The notes beneath the pieces were generated by a model. It did no database searches, was not told where the DNA came from, and saw only the letters and a program-made list of their open reading frames with translations. Positions 1 to 10,525 of a stretch of DNA of 64,000 bases are shown here, piece by piece. The stretch spans positions 7,241,001 through 7,305,000 of the forward strand of contig JAPTOF010000024.1 of the NCBI GenBank assembly GCA_028554755.1, given 5' to 3'. The stretch's first letter is position 1. Each line of letters opens with the position of its first letter. This DNA is from Cordia subcordata. Lineage: Eukaryota; Streptophyta; Magnoliopsida; Boraginales; Cordiaceae. The position numbers and the translations under genes were made by a program.

Positions 1-1653
1 TAAGCTATAGCACCCAACATGTATGCAATAAAAGCTATTTATACTATAAAGTATGCTAACACACATAAAGACATATACATAGGCACACCCACTTTATGTA
101 ATCATCACACAAACACATAGACATGCTAGTATGATGATTTAGAAATAGTTAATAGCAAAATAGACCTCAATATACATATGCTACATTGTTAAGGCGTTTC
201 AATAAACACATAGACATGTATGTAAATTTGCCAATCAAAAACCCTAAGCGCAAGCATATATACATAAATCCATCAATTACCCATAATAATAATGTAATAA
301 TCATCCATAATAAAAGAGTAAATCACCCTACATAGCTCTTATCAAACATAATTAGAATTAGGATAAAAGAGAAATACCCTTTTATTCTTATCCAAGCTTT
401 ATAATCTACGAGCTATGCCCAAATCCTTGTGTTTGATCCTCTTGAATCCTTGATTCCTAGTGCTTAAAATGTGTTTTTTGGTGTGTGTGAGGTGTGCTTT
501 TGGTAGATTTACGGTTTAGGGAAAATGGGTGTTTGATTTGGGTGTTTTCCCTCTAAAAAATGGCTGAAAAGTGACTTATAAAAAGCTAAAATCGCACAGA
601 GCCGAGGGCCTCAGCCGGTCAACCGGCTTCAAAGGATGGTCAACCAACTTCAATTAGGTTCTTTTCTGACCTGGCCGGCGGACCTATCTAGTTGACTAGG
701 TTAGTAGTGAGGTCGACCGGCTGGGTCAATCTTCTTTCCTAAGTTGCGTTTTGCGCACTTGTTTCGTCTCGATCGTTCCTTCCTGTGCCTGCCCACTTCC
801 AAAAGCACTTTTCTTTATTACTTTGTGTCTAGAACACCTTCATCTTTGATCCAAATCCCTTTTTCCATCAATTGAGCTCAAATCATCTCACCGGATCTCA
901 CCTAAAATAAGCAATAAATGCACATTAGTGTAGCATTTAAGTCTTAACTCCAACTATGACATGTAAACCCTAATATGCACAAGTATGACCTAAATGCTAT
1001 ACTAATTCACCAAATGAAGCACAAAATACCTCAAAACAAGTATATACATGCAAAGCATAAGCACACCAAAATTTGGTGGATTTAGGGTATAGGGAAAATG
1101 GGTGTTTAATTTGGATGTTCTCCCTCTCAAAAATGGTTGAAAAGTGACTTATAAAGAGTTAAAATCGTGCAGAGCCAGGAGCCTCAGCCGGTAGACTGGC
1201 TTTAGAGGAAGGTTTACCGGCTTCAATTAGGTTCCTTTCTAACCTGGCTGGCAGACCTAGCCGGTCGACCGGGTTAGTAGTAAGATCGACCGGTTGGGTC
1301 AGTCTTCTTTACAAAGTTGCACTTTGTGCACTTGTTCTGCCTCGATCATTCCTTCCTTTCCCCGGCTACTTCTAAAAGCACTTTTTTTCATTCCTTTGCA
1401 TCTAGAACACTTTCATCTTTGATCCAAATCCCCTTTGCCATCAATTGAGCTCAAAACATCTCACTGGATCTCACTTAAAAAAGCAATAAATGCACATTAG
1501 TGTAGAATTTAAGTCTTAACTTCAACTATCACATGTAAACCCTAATATGCACAAGTATGATCTAAATGTTATATACACCAAATGAAGCACAAAACACCTC
1601 AAAACAAGTATATATACATGCAAAGCATAAGCACACACAAATCCAACACATCA
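1..1653 (-). mobile_element. LTR of an Athila-like Ty3/gypsy element, cut by the left edge
   Basis: Read on the minus strand, the LTR begins with TGATGTGTTGGATTTGTG at 1653 and runs off the window. The same 5' terminus and body recur at 38497, 48470, 50924 and 54912, and in related form at 9583. U3 contains the GGTCGACC-rich block typical of the family here. The part between 519 and 1640 is duplicated in tandem. Its terminus abuts a copia integrase reading frame at 1654, so this LTR appears to have inserted into that older element. No coding sequence is visible. Confidence 0.8.
519..1640. repeat. Imperfect tandem duplication inside the LTR (period about 573 bp)
   Basis: Two successive copies start at the shared string GGGAAAATGGGTG (519 and 1092). 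Each contains the same U3 landmarks in the same order: the ACTTATAAA TATA-like site, the GGTCGACC block, a run ending in CAAAGTAA or similar, and the terminal LTR segment. The copies differ by scattered substitutions and small indels, so the duplication is not recent. Confidence 0.8.
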
Positions 1654-3187
1654 GATGTGTCCAAAGATAACAAGTACCATCATCTATGTAAATAATGTAG
1701 AAACGAAAACCAAAAAAATTGGTAGCTGGAAAAGGTCCCCCACACATCATAGTGGACCAATTTTAAAGGAACAACACTACTTCTATTAGACCATGTGAAA
1801 GGCAATTTTTTACTATGACCCATCATACATGGTGGACATAATTTATTTAAAGACTTAAAATTTGGAATCCTAATGTTTGACTGAGACTGAAGTTGTGACA
1901 AATGGCCTTTGAAAAATGCCCTAACTAATGATGCCAAAGATTAACAGGAGCAAAGGACGCCATAAAAGCTGATTGACACGAAGAATTGATGGACAATAGT
2001 AAAAGGAGTTTGTACAAACTAGACTCAATATAGCCTTAGAGCAGTGGCTTCTCGATATAGAGGTCCTTAACAACACAATGATTTGGAAGAAACTCTAATA
2101 AGACCATGTTATCAAAAGTGAATTTAGAGACTGACAAGAGATTATGCGTAATAGTTGAAACATGTAAAACATTAAATGAAAAGTTCTAGATTAGAGACTG
2201 ACAAGAGATTATGCGTAATAGTTGAAACATGTAAAACATTAAATGAAAAGTTCTAGATTGAGTTGAAAATAAAACAAAACCTATGATTTGGATTTCCAAA
2301 GCTTGACCATCTCCAACCATGACTTGGTCAAGACAACTATAAGGCTAAAGAAAGTGGAGAGAAGAAAGTTCAAATATCATATATGAGGATACACCTGACT
2401 CCAGCAATCATGATTGAATAAATGCTAAAGAATTGAAAATTTTGGTTACACTATTTGGTAATAAACCTGAACAAATAGAAAGGCACTATTACATGACTGT
2501 GAATATCGATAATTGCATTTTGTTGTAGAGTGACCAAATTTAGAACAAATTTGCACTTGATTTTGGTATTAGTGGAGTGACACATTAAACCTAGATTGCG
2601 TGGGTTTGATGGCTCAGAAGTTTGTTGAGTGCCAGAAGAGGAATCAAGTGAATTAGCACTATGGGAGGATTAACTAACCTCAGCAATTAAAGTAGTAGAT
2701 GAATTTGTATCAACTTTTGGTATAAGAGGCACTTGAAAAACTCGTTAATCATAAATTAGCAACTTAAACGTAAATCTACAAAAGATGGTGATGGAATTAA
2801 GTTCTCAATAAGAATATTCCTTTGGGAGTTCCTCCAAGCTGGTGAGTACAAGATAAGTATTAATGAGACAATCGCTAATGGCAGCAAAGTCAGTAGCCGG
2901 AGATTGAATGATCTAGGTAAATTCAATTACTGACTAATTGCCCCTTTTCATTGAGTGAAGCTGAGCTCGAAGTAATGACTTACGAGCAATTGCTGAAGAA
3001 ATGATGTTTCTAGGAAGCACCATAATGCACTGCAGAGATATGACCCAATGCTTGATGGACCAAATGGTCAAAAAGAATGGTTGCAATGCACGACATATCA
3101 AATTTGTCATATTGTACCCACTTATCTAGCATGAGAGATGATTTGGATGGATGTTGTTGGTGTTGTATCATAGATGAATGGTGGGAC
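1654..3187 (-). mobile_element. Decayed Ty1/copia fragment: gag, protease region and integrase N-terminus
   Basis: Reading down from 3187, a copia gag segment is recognisable at about 3060-2800 (residues such as LLRAQLHSMKRG and FAAISDCLINTYLVLTSLEELP). The integrase zinc-region end, CPPCMMGHSKK, and the integrase core start, LVHYDVWG, lie at 1937-1680. The frame is then cut at 1654 by the gypsy LTR. Stops and frameshifts occur throughout, and the catalytic integrase core, RT and RNase H are absent. A 67-bp tandem duplication lies inside. The unit is non-functional. Confidence 0.75.
2124..2257. repeat. Perfect 67-bp tandem duplication
   Basis: The segment 2124-2190 is repeated exactly at 2191-2257, both starting TTAGAGACTGACAAGAG. 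It lies inside the decayed copia fragment. The absence of differences between copies points to a duplication much younger than the host element. Confidence 0.95.
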
Positions 3188-3562
3188 TGTTGGGATTAGT
3201 ATGTCCTAAAGCTCACTTGTATATGACATTTTGGATGTTAAAATATGTAATAATTGTTTTATGAATGGCATGAGTTTTGTGCATATTATCTCTGGTATGC
3301 TTTTACTGATGCATATATAAAGGTCTCTTGACTTAAACTAATGACTTGGGCATGTAGTGATGTTAGATGCACAGTAGGTCCATGTCTAGATTTAATCATG
3401 TCGTAAATTGAGTCCATAAAGAAATGGTATTATTGGGCAATCTACCAAGATATTATTAATAGAGGATTAGGTGTATTCATATTATTTTAATATAAATAGG
3501 GGTCATGCTATAACATATTATGGTATATAAAAAGCAAGGGTAAGTCCTTGATATATTCCTAT
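3188..3562 (+). repeat. Copia LTR remnant of the TGTTGG..CTAACA family
   Basis: It starts TGTTGGGATTAGTATGTCC, which is the reverse complement of the terminus of the solo LTR at 6936-8855, and it shares long stretches with the solo LTR at 35110-36884. A TATA-like TATAAATAGGGG is at about 3491. It is far shorter than the 1.8-1.9 kb solo LTRs, so it has probably lost internal sequence. The 3' end is placed by the PBS-like site that follows. Confidence 0.65.
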
Positions 3563-3576
3563 ATGGCATCAGCAAT
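3563..3576 (+). other. Primer-binding-site-like sequence (initiator tRNA-Met type)
   Basis: TGGCATCAGCAATT immediately after the LTR remnant resembles the usual copia PBS TGGTATCAGAGC with a substitution and a deletion. It precedes ATGGCCTCC at about 3608, a typical copia gag start. Confidence 0.5.
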
Positions 3577-3664
3577 TCATTAACCTTAGTCCTTGGATCT
3601 TGTTTTCATGGCCTCCACTTCTTCCTCTTGTTCTTCCATCACCATGAGTTTTTCCACTCTCTCT

Positions 3665-4385
3665 TAGGGGTGTTTCTTGAGAAATCGCTGCCCAATCAAC
3701 AAATTTTTTTCTTTGAAATTTTTTGGGGAAGGAATTTTATTCCGTTTCCCGTCCCAATTCACCAATGGGAAACGCAATTTGGGGAAATGGGGAATGGGGA
3801 AAAATTATTGCGATTTGGAGAATCTCGAATTCTTGTAAGAGAAGGTTCAAAACTAATTCTTCTACTAACATGTTAGCTTTTTACGTTCTCAAGTCTCAAT
3901 TATCAGTTAATTCTACTACTAGGTATTAATATGTCCTAAATAGATAAGAATCATCATCATCAACAAAATAATTCTAAATCTAAACTTCAAAATATAAATA
4001 AAAATATATATTCAGATCTAAAGAGTGAAGGCCAAGAGCAGAAGAGGGTAAGAGGCATGATTTGTGAAACTGTCTGAACTTTGAAGTCTTAATTTAGAGT
4101 ATATATTTATATAAGAAAAAGGGTTAAAAAATTTTAAGATATATTATATTAATATATTACAACATATATGATATATATACACACACACATATATATATAT
4201 ATATATAATTTTAAAAAGTAAAAGAAAATTTCGGGTTTTGGGTTTTTCATGAAATTTTTTTTATATCGATCCCCAACCCGTTTCCCCGAAATTTTTTCCC
4301 ATCTCAATATTTTTTCCCTAATTCCCCGATTCTCTGAAATAATTTTCCCATACCCAATTTTTCAAGTTAGGGATCTGAGTTTCCC
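3665..4385. mobile_element. Unclassified insertion within copia gag, rich in GGGGAA/TTCCCC motifs
   Basis: Copia gag starts at about 3608 but its conserved part resumes only near 4420. The intervening block begins AGGGGTGTTTC, a hAT-like end, and carries runs such as GGGGAAATGGGG near the left and CCCCGATTCTCTG near the right, giving partial inverted symmetry. I could not find a convincing matching terminal repeat or target duplication, so the class and exact limits are uncertain. Confidence 0.35.
4165..4207. repeat. TA/CA microsatellite
   Basis: Alternating TATATA, ACACACAC and ATATATAT units lie inside the insertion described at 3665-4385. Confidence 0.85.
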
Positions 4386-4419
4386 AGTTAAGTGCATAGT
4401 CCTTCTCCATTTTCTAATA

Positions 4420-5277
4420 TTAAGACCTTGTTGCTGTTTCTCTAGATCATACTAATTATTTGGTGTGGAAATCACAGACTACCAACTTTCTCCATTTCAA
4501 AGATCTTCTATCCTATGTCGATAGCTCCCTCTCTAAGCCATTTCCTCCTACCACTACTTCTTGTTCTATTCCTACTGCTAAAACTACTGTCTCGTCTATC
4601 TTATTTGCTGACTAGTCTCATACAAACAGTTTCGTTTTAGCCTGTCTCACTACTACGTTATCTGGGTCCGTTGTCACTTAGGCCCTTGGGTTTGATACTG
4701 TTCGTGATATATGGGTCTCTCTTAAGGAGTCTTTCCTGCATCAATCTACTACCCATCGTTCTTTGCTGTGTACACAACTTCGGACACTCAAAAAGGATGA
4801 TCTTTCTATTGCTGAATATCTTCAACAAATTCAGCTTCTTTCCTCCTCTCTTGCTGCCATAGGTGACCCTATCTCTTAATCTGACTTGGTTCTTGTCACC
4901 TTGATAGTCTTCCTTCATCTTATAGGCAATTTATCACCTCTATAGAAAATCTTGATAAAACACCTTCCCTTTCTCAACTTCGTGCCAAGTTGTTGATTCA
5001 CGTGCAAAGATTACTCAAGGAACAAGACTCTTCAGCTGATAGTTCTTCTTCTGTTGGTGCATTGGTCTCTTAGGTGCAACAAATCAATTTAAATAATAGT
5101 TCTTCTACTAGCTACAATTCACGTGCTTCTTCAAATTCTCGTCCCTCTGGGTCTAGTGGAAAATATTGCGGTAAGTGTCGAATTTGTGGCAAAATTGATC
5201 ATTTTGCGCTAAAATTTCATCTTGTTCCTTCACCATCACTCTCTTCTGCTACCTTGCAATTTGTTGGTTTTCATTAA
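4420..5277 (+). pseudogene. Copia gag (UBN2-like) with zinc knuckle, broken
   Basis: Frames in this interval encode LDHTNYLVWKSQ, then DIWVSLKESFLHQSTTHR, then LSIAEYLQQIQLLSSSLAAIGD, the conserved order of copia gag. The zinc knuckle is at about 5170-5215 (CRICGKIDHFALKF), where the final expected Cys is replaced, so the CCHC site is probably damaged. In-frame stops occur near 4610, 4680, 4880 and 5073. The product would be the capsid protein of the retrotransposon. Confidence 0.8.
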
Positions 5278-5301
5278 ACTCAATCATCCTCCCCTTCGCC
5301 T

Positions 5302-5544
5302 TTGCCCACACCTACTTTTTCTTCGTGGATTCCTGATTTTGGCGCCACTTCTCACATGACCAATGACCTATTGCTTATTCAACTACGTCCTTATTCAGGC
5401 TCAAATCATGTCGTAGTTGGTAATGGTAAGTCTATTCGAATTTTTGATATTGGTACCACTGTAATTTCTAATCCTAGTAGTGATTTTTCACTTAATACTG
5501 TTTTGCATGTTCCTCAAATCACATGTTTCTCCATTTACCCGTGA
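5302..5544 (+). pseudogene. Copia aspartic protease remnant
   Basis: The segment WIPDFGATSHMTND aligns with the copia protease signature in which the catalytic triplet is normally D-S-G or D-T-G. Here it reads D-F-G, so the active site is lost. VVVGNGKSI and TVLHVPQI follow as in the family. The frame ends at a stop at 5544, and the downstream sequence continues in another frame. Confidence 0.8.
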
Positions 5545-6585
5545 AAGTGGTGTCTCGTTAAAGTTTTTCCCCTTTTTTTGTCTTGTGAAGGACCTCCACA
5601 CCAAGAAGCCCCTTCTATGCGACAGCTTTGATCCTAATCTTTACAGCATTCTAGTGTGTTCTTCCTTTACTGTGGGTTCTCATGCTGCTTTGTCGGTTTC
5701 CAGTGCATCTATAGAGCTTTGGCATGATCGACTCGGGCATCCATCCAAGCCAGTTCTTTCCACTGTTAGGAGTATTAGGTCTTTAGATCTTTTTTATTTT
5801 ACTAGTCTTTATAAAGCCTATGAGTCCTGTATGATGGGCAAGGGACATAAGCTAGTTTTTCATCCCTCTCCTAATGTGTCATTGTCTGTTCGTGAGATTA
5901 TTCATTGCGATGAATGAGGTCCTACTCCAGTAGATTCTTCTTTAGGATTTAGATATTTTATCATTATTATAGATGACTTTACCAAGTTCACTTGGTTGTA
6001 TCCCATGAAAAATAAATCTTCATATTTATTCAACTTAAAGCTCTTGTTGAAAATTTGTTTTCTTCTTCCATTTGTTTCTTTCAATGTGATGGTGCCTATG
6101 AGTTAACCGAAGGTTCCCTAGTGAAATTCATGACTGATAATGGAATTCAATTTTGTGTTACTTGTCCTGTTACCTCAAAGCAAAATGGCTTGGTAGAATG
6201 AAAAATTAGGCATATTATAGAAATAGGCACAACTCTCATGTTTCATTCTTTTATGGCTGAGAAATTTTCAGTTGAAGCATTTAACACTGTAGTTTTTCTT
6301 ATTAATCGTTTTCCTACTCCAGTGCTTAAGAATGTTTTACCATTTTTTAAGCTATACAATAAACACCCGGATTACAATGTCTTGCATTATTTTGGATGTC
6401 AATACTTTCTATTTTTGGGTGCCTACAAAAAGGATAAATTAAGTCCTAAGTCCTATTCTTGTATTTTTCTTGCTTATAATGACCTTCATAAAGGGTATCG
6501 GTGCTTTAATCCTCTTGATCAAAAGGTTTACATTTCTCATCATGTTATTTTTAATGAAACTGTTTTTTCCATTTCATCAACTTAA
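5545..6585 (+). pseudogene. Copia integrase remnant
   Basis: LWHDRLGHPSKPVL marks the integrase N-terminal HHCC region (about 5718-5760), with CMMGKGHKL following. The core start GFRYFIIIIDDFTKFTWLYP is at about 5948-6005. From about 6010 frameshifts and stops break the core. The C-terminal part resumes at 6238-6585 (VFLINRFPTPVL, LHYFGCQYFLF, YKKDKLSPKSYSCIFLAY, GYRCFNP). No intact enzyme is possible. Confidence 0.85.
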
Positions 6586-6935
6586 GTTTGGGTTGGGTTT
6601 GAATGGTCCATCACATAGTTCTACTCCTTCCATGTTTTCTTCTTTTCCTCTAGATCACAACCCACCAAATATCTCACAAACTCAAATTTCATATGTTATG
6701 GTTCCTTTTACTTTGGCATCTTCTAGTAGTATCAGATCACCTTCTCAAAGTTTATCTTCATCCTCTTTCCTGCATTCAAATGAGTCCTGCTCCAACACTA
6801 TGAATTCCACATCATCTGATCCTGTGTCTCAAGATTCCATGCCTCCTTCACAACTAATTTCTATGATATTCTTCATTTAACTTCTCACACTCCTATTAGC
6901 TTCCAACTTCCTTTCTCTCTTTCTTTCAGACAAAA

Positions 6936-8855
6936 TGTAGGATCAATATTATTAAGTGTGGTGTATCCTAGTCCATATTTTCAAAAATTTAACTAAGAAA
7001 AACATGTTAGGAAAACAATATATCCATATAAGACACACACAAAAACATGCTTAAGAACATATAGAACATAACTAGTATTTGCAAAATATGTAAAGCTAAC
7101 CTCTTGAAGCGTGGGCCTTTTGATGAAGCTATAACCGTCACGAGCTTTGTTTTTTCTCACGAACAAGGTCACAAAAAATTTACTATAAGGGTGTCGCAAT
7201 AGGCAACTCCCTAGTCTTCTTCCTTATGATTGAAGAAACTTGTCTTGAGAGAATAGCCTCTTGTGTGGGAAGAAGCAAAGTAATGTACTCTTGAAAACTA
7301 GAGCAAAAATTCACACAATAAATGTGTATGTGTTGTAGTATTTCTTACCAAAGAGGAAGAAATTAACTACAAAGTGGATTACATAAAAGCCGTAAGGTCT
7401 TGTCTATTTATAGATAGAACCTTGGCACCCCAAGTTGCTAATCTTTCCATGTGGGAGAAAATTTCCATGTAGTAATTCCTTTATGCAACTTGTCCAGTTG
7501 TCTTGGAAGACTTGTGCAAGTTGCCCACTTGTCTTGGAAGACTTCTTCAAGTTGTCCACTTGTTTTTGTAGTCTTCTGCAAGTTGTCCACTTGTCTTGGA
7601 AGGCATGGGCCAAGCCCATCGTCCAAGCCCAATACATAGTCCACAATTCATATGAAGGCCCAAGCCTAATAGAAAACCATCATAGCCCAATTAGGTTATC
7701 TTAGACTCTAAAGAAAGGCCAAACCCAATTCCAAGCTTTGGCCCAATAAGGCTACCACCACAATATGAAATTTGCTCTTTCAAGATTACTCTCTCAAAGT
7801 CATTTCAACTAGAGAAGGGATCAAGAAGACACAATTAACCTTGGCTTCCAAAAATAATCAAAAATGTCCTTGCCCTATCTAGGCGACATAATTATTTTTA
7901 ACTCCGATCTATTCGACCATAAGATCAAAGTTGCACTCCAAGAATAATTGCTATTACCCGAAAGCTTATCACAAAAGAATGTAAACTTTGTCTTTGACCT
8001 ATTAAATAACCAACCATAATGCCTTTCTATGCATACCCACAGCTAAGACTGGTCCTTTAGCTTGTGCACTATCACCTCCTTAGCTATATCTTTTTCCATT
8101 GGGTTTCTTATCCTATTGTCAACCGTCCTTGGTCATGGAATCTCTTAATCTCGGGAGCGACCCTCAAGCCATATGATCGATACACCTGTAAAGGTAGTAT
8201 CACTAGATCTAGATTCGGATGATAAATTTGGACAATCCCAAAGGGGGCACAGAGATTCCATATTACATATGCATGTTTCAATTAATTAGAACTTAACACT
8301 CAATGCACAAAGCTGTTGATCCTAATAAAGTAAGATCTCACCAACAGTGAATCAAAGTACCAAACCTTAACTTTATTAGTTCATCCACATATACTCAAGA
8401 TTAATAGCAATGATCATTTAGTAGCAGTAAGTGTCTTGTTTTCTTTCTTTGATAATACGTCTCTAGAAAACATACTCACAATGGTCTTGTCCAATACGTG
8501 ACACATGTACTATTGAGACAAATCTGGAAAGTCCTCCAATGATCTAGGTAGATCACCCTCAAAGAGGAGTCTTGCTCAATATAACCTTATCCCAGTAGAA
8601 TGCCCAACACTACTATTTGATTATGGATTCAATTTATGATGTAACTAAATCTAGACTTGAACCTACTGTGCGTCCAATCTCACTGCGCACCCAAGTTATT
8701 AGTTCAAGTCAAAGGACTTTTATACATGCATCAATAAAACATAACAGAGATAATATGTAAGAAACTCATAATACCATTTAACAAAAATGATTATACATTG
8801 TTTAACATCCAAAATGTCATGTAAAAGTGAGCTTTAGGGCATACTAATCCTAACA
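6936..8855 (-). mobile_element. Solo LTR of a copia family, with 5-bp target duplication CAAAA
   Basis: The block starts TGTAGGATC and ends ATCCTAACA. It is flanked by CAAAA on both sides (6931-6935 and 8856-8860), and the copia sequence resumes on the other side. In its own orientation (minus) it begins TGTTAGGATTAG, like the related LTRs at 3188 and 35110. There is no internal coding region, so it is a solo LTR left by LTR-LTR recombination. A 31-bp minisatellite lies inside at 7485-7607. Confidence 0.88.
7485..7607. repeat. Minisatellite, about 31 bp x 4, inside the solo LTR
   Basis: Four units start near 7485, 7516, 7548 and 7578. Each resembles CAAGTTGTCCACTTGTCTTG followed by GAAGACTTCT, with substitutions in every unit. 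Confidence 0.85.
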
Positions 8856-9039
8856 CAAAACCCATGTGATTCTTGTCCCACATCTCCCACACATGGAGTT
8901 GACTCCATTCAATAACAAACTCTGACATTATCTTTTTCTCTTCCCCCTATTTTGTCTAAATCCATTTCCCTAACAAAGCCGTTGCATGTTTCTTCTAGTC
9001 AGGCTATTCCACCTGGGTCTTTGACCTCTAATACCGTGC

Positions 9040-9582
9040 CATCTACTACTTAAAATTCCATTGCACCAATTCAGCCATCTCATGTGCTGACCATGCAATC
9101 TAAGGATAATACCCCGAATGCCTAAAGACTTTAGTGATTATATAGTTTATTCTTCTCAACACGTAGCTTCTTCTTTTGATGAGGTCGAACCTACGTGTTA
9201 TTCTTAAGCTCAAAAGTCTGAGAAATGACGTACGGCTATGGTCACTGAATATAATGCTCTAATGCAGAATGGGACGTAAGAATTAGTTCCTAAACCTTTT
9301 AATGCAAATATCATCAATTGCAAATGGGTTTTCCATATCCAACTTAAATTAGATGGTTTGGTTGAATGGTACAAAGCTCGGTTAGTTGCCAAAGGATTCA
9401 GTCAAGAAGAGGGTATTGATTACACTGAAACATTTGGTCCCGTGGTGAAACCGACTACTATTCAGGTGATCTTGACGTTAGCTATTTCGCAAAGTTAGGA
9501 AATTCTGAAATTGGATGTAAATAACGCTTTTCTAAATGGTCTTCTGGCTGAAGATGTCTACATGTCACAGCCCTTTGGTTTT
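9040..9582 (+). pseudogene. Copia reverse transcriptase N-terminal part, truncated at its 3' side
   Basis: Reading frames give [20 protein letters not shown], then [31 protein letters not shown] and LDVNNAFLNGLLAEDVYMSQ, the conserved start of copia RT. Stops lie near 9210, 9280 and 9500. The frame is cut after PFGF, exactly where the gypsy LTR begins at 9583, so the catalytic YxDD part is missing. Confidence 0.9.
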
Positions 9583-9894
9583 TGATATGTCTTGGTTTTG
9601 CGTGTGTTTACACTACATTTTCCCTATGTTTTAAAGGTGTTTTGTGCTTATCTTATGCCATTAGTATAGTACTTATGGTATAGTTGTGCATCAGCGATGC
9701 TAAGTGTATATAGTTGAGTTTTATAGTTAAACACTGCATTAAATGCCTATTTTTATGTCTTAGGTGAGTTTTGGGTTAATGAACGAACTTGAATAAGGAT
9801 CGAAGATCAAGACTTAAAGTGCATGGGTCACGGGGAAAGGAGAAGACTAAAAGCATGAAAAGTGAAGTTTGAATAAGCAAAGTTGAGGAACTGG

Positions 9895-10070
9895 TAGACC
9901 TAGGAAAGTTTCCGGTCGACCGGTTAGTCCAGAGAGCAAGCCATTCAACTGGTCGACCTATCCCCAGAAGTCGATCAGCTAGCTAGGTCAACCGGCAGGA
10001 CTAGATAGCTACCTAATTTTGCAAGTCGAGTACCCCAAAGAGCCAATCGACCGGCTAAGTTAATCAACAG
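9895..10070 (+). promoter_or_regulatory. U3 cluster of palindromic CCGGTCGACCGG-type repeats
   Basis: A perfect 12-bp palindrome CCGGTCGACCGG lies near 9921, and degenerate copies (GGTCGACC, GGTCAACCGGC, ATCGACCGGC) follow up to the TATA box. The same cluster occupies the same place in the other LTRs of this family. A protein-binding role is inferred only from symmetry, repetition and position. Confidence 0.5.
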
Positions 10071-10080
10071 AGTGCAGACT

Positions 10081-10090
10081 GCTATAAAAA
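10081..10090 (+). promoter_or_regulatory. Candidate TATA box of the LTR promoter
   Basis: GCTATAAAAACC lies about 500 bp into the LTR and directly after the palindromic cluster. The LTR at 38497 has CCTATAAATAGG at the equivalent place. Confidence 0.6.
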
Positions 10091-10493
10091 CCCTGATTTT
10101 TCTACAATTTTTATCAATCTTTTCACACACTCTTGACACCCATTCTCACACACAAAATCCTAACTCTCACCCACCTCACGCACACTCAACCACACACATT
10201 AACACCCAGAATCAAGTACTTGGGTGGATTAAAACACTTGGATTAGGGATTTACTCAAAACTTTATATAAAGATTACAAGGATGAGAGGAGAGTTCTCTT
10301 ATTTCCTTTTTATCCTATTTTATTCCATGTTTGAGTAGATCTTCTTAGGGTGATTAAAGCTTGTATTATGGGCTGATCAAATACATTATTGTTATGAGAT
10401 TATTGATGGTTAATATATATGCTTTGATGTTATGGTTTTAATGGTTATTTTCTTACAAATCTATGTATTTGATAATATGCTGAAGTGAAGTAG

Positions 10494-10525
<32 letters not shown>

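Larger units (their letters stand above)
3188..9582 (+). mobile_element. Decayed Ty1/copia element with 5' LTR remnant, gag, protease, integrase and RT start
   Basis: The order LTR remnant (3188-3562), PBS-like site, gag, zinc knuckle, protease, integrase, RT is the standard copia order. Two insertions interrupt it: a sequence of uncertain type at about 3665-4385 and a solo LTR at 6936-8855. The RT is cut at 9583 by an Athila-like LTR, and I cannot find its continuation after 16060. Many stops and frameshifts show that it is inactive. Confidence 0.85.

Noticed and set aside
7404..7704. Overlapping open frames on both strands in the solo LTR
   Set aside because: They are created by the 31-bp minisatellite and flanking LTR sequence, with no protein similarity.
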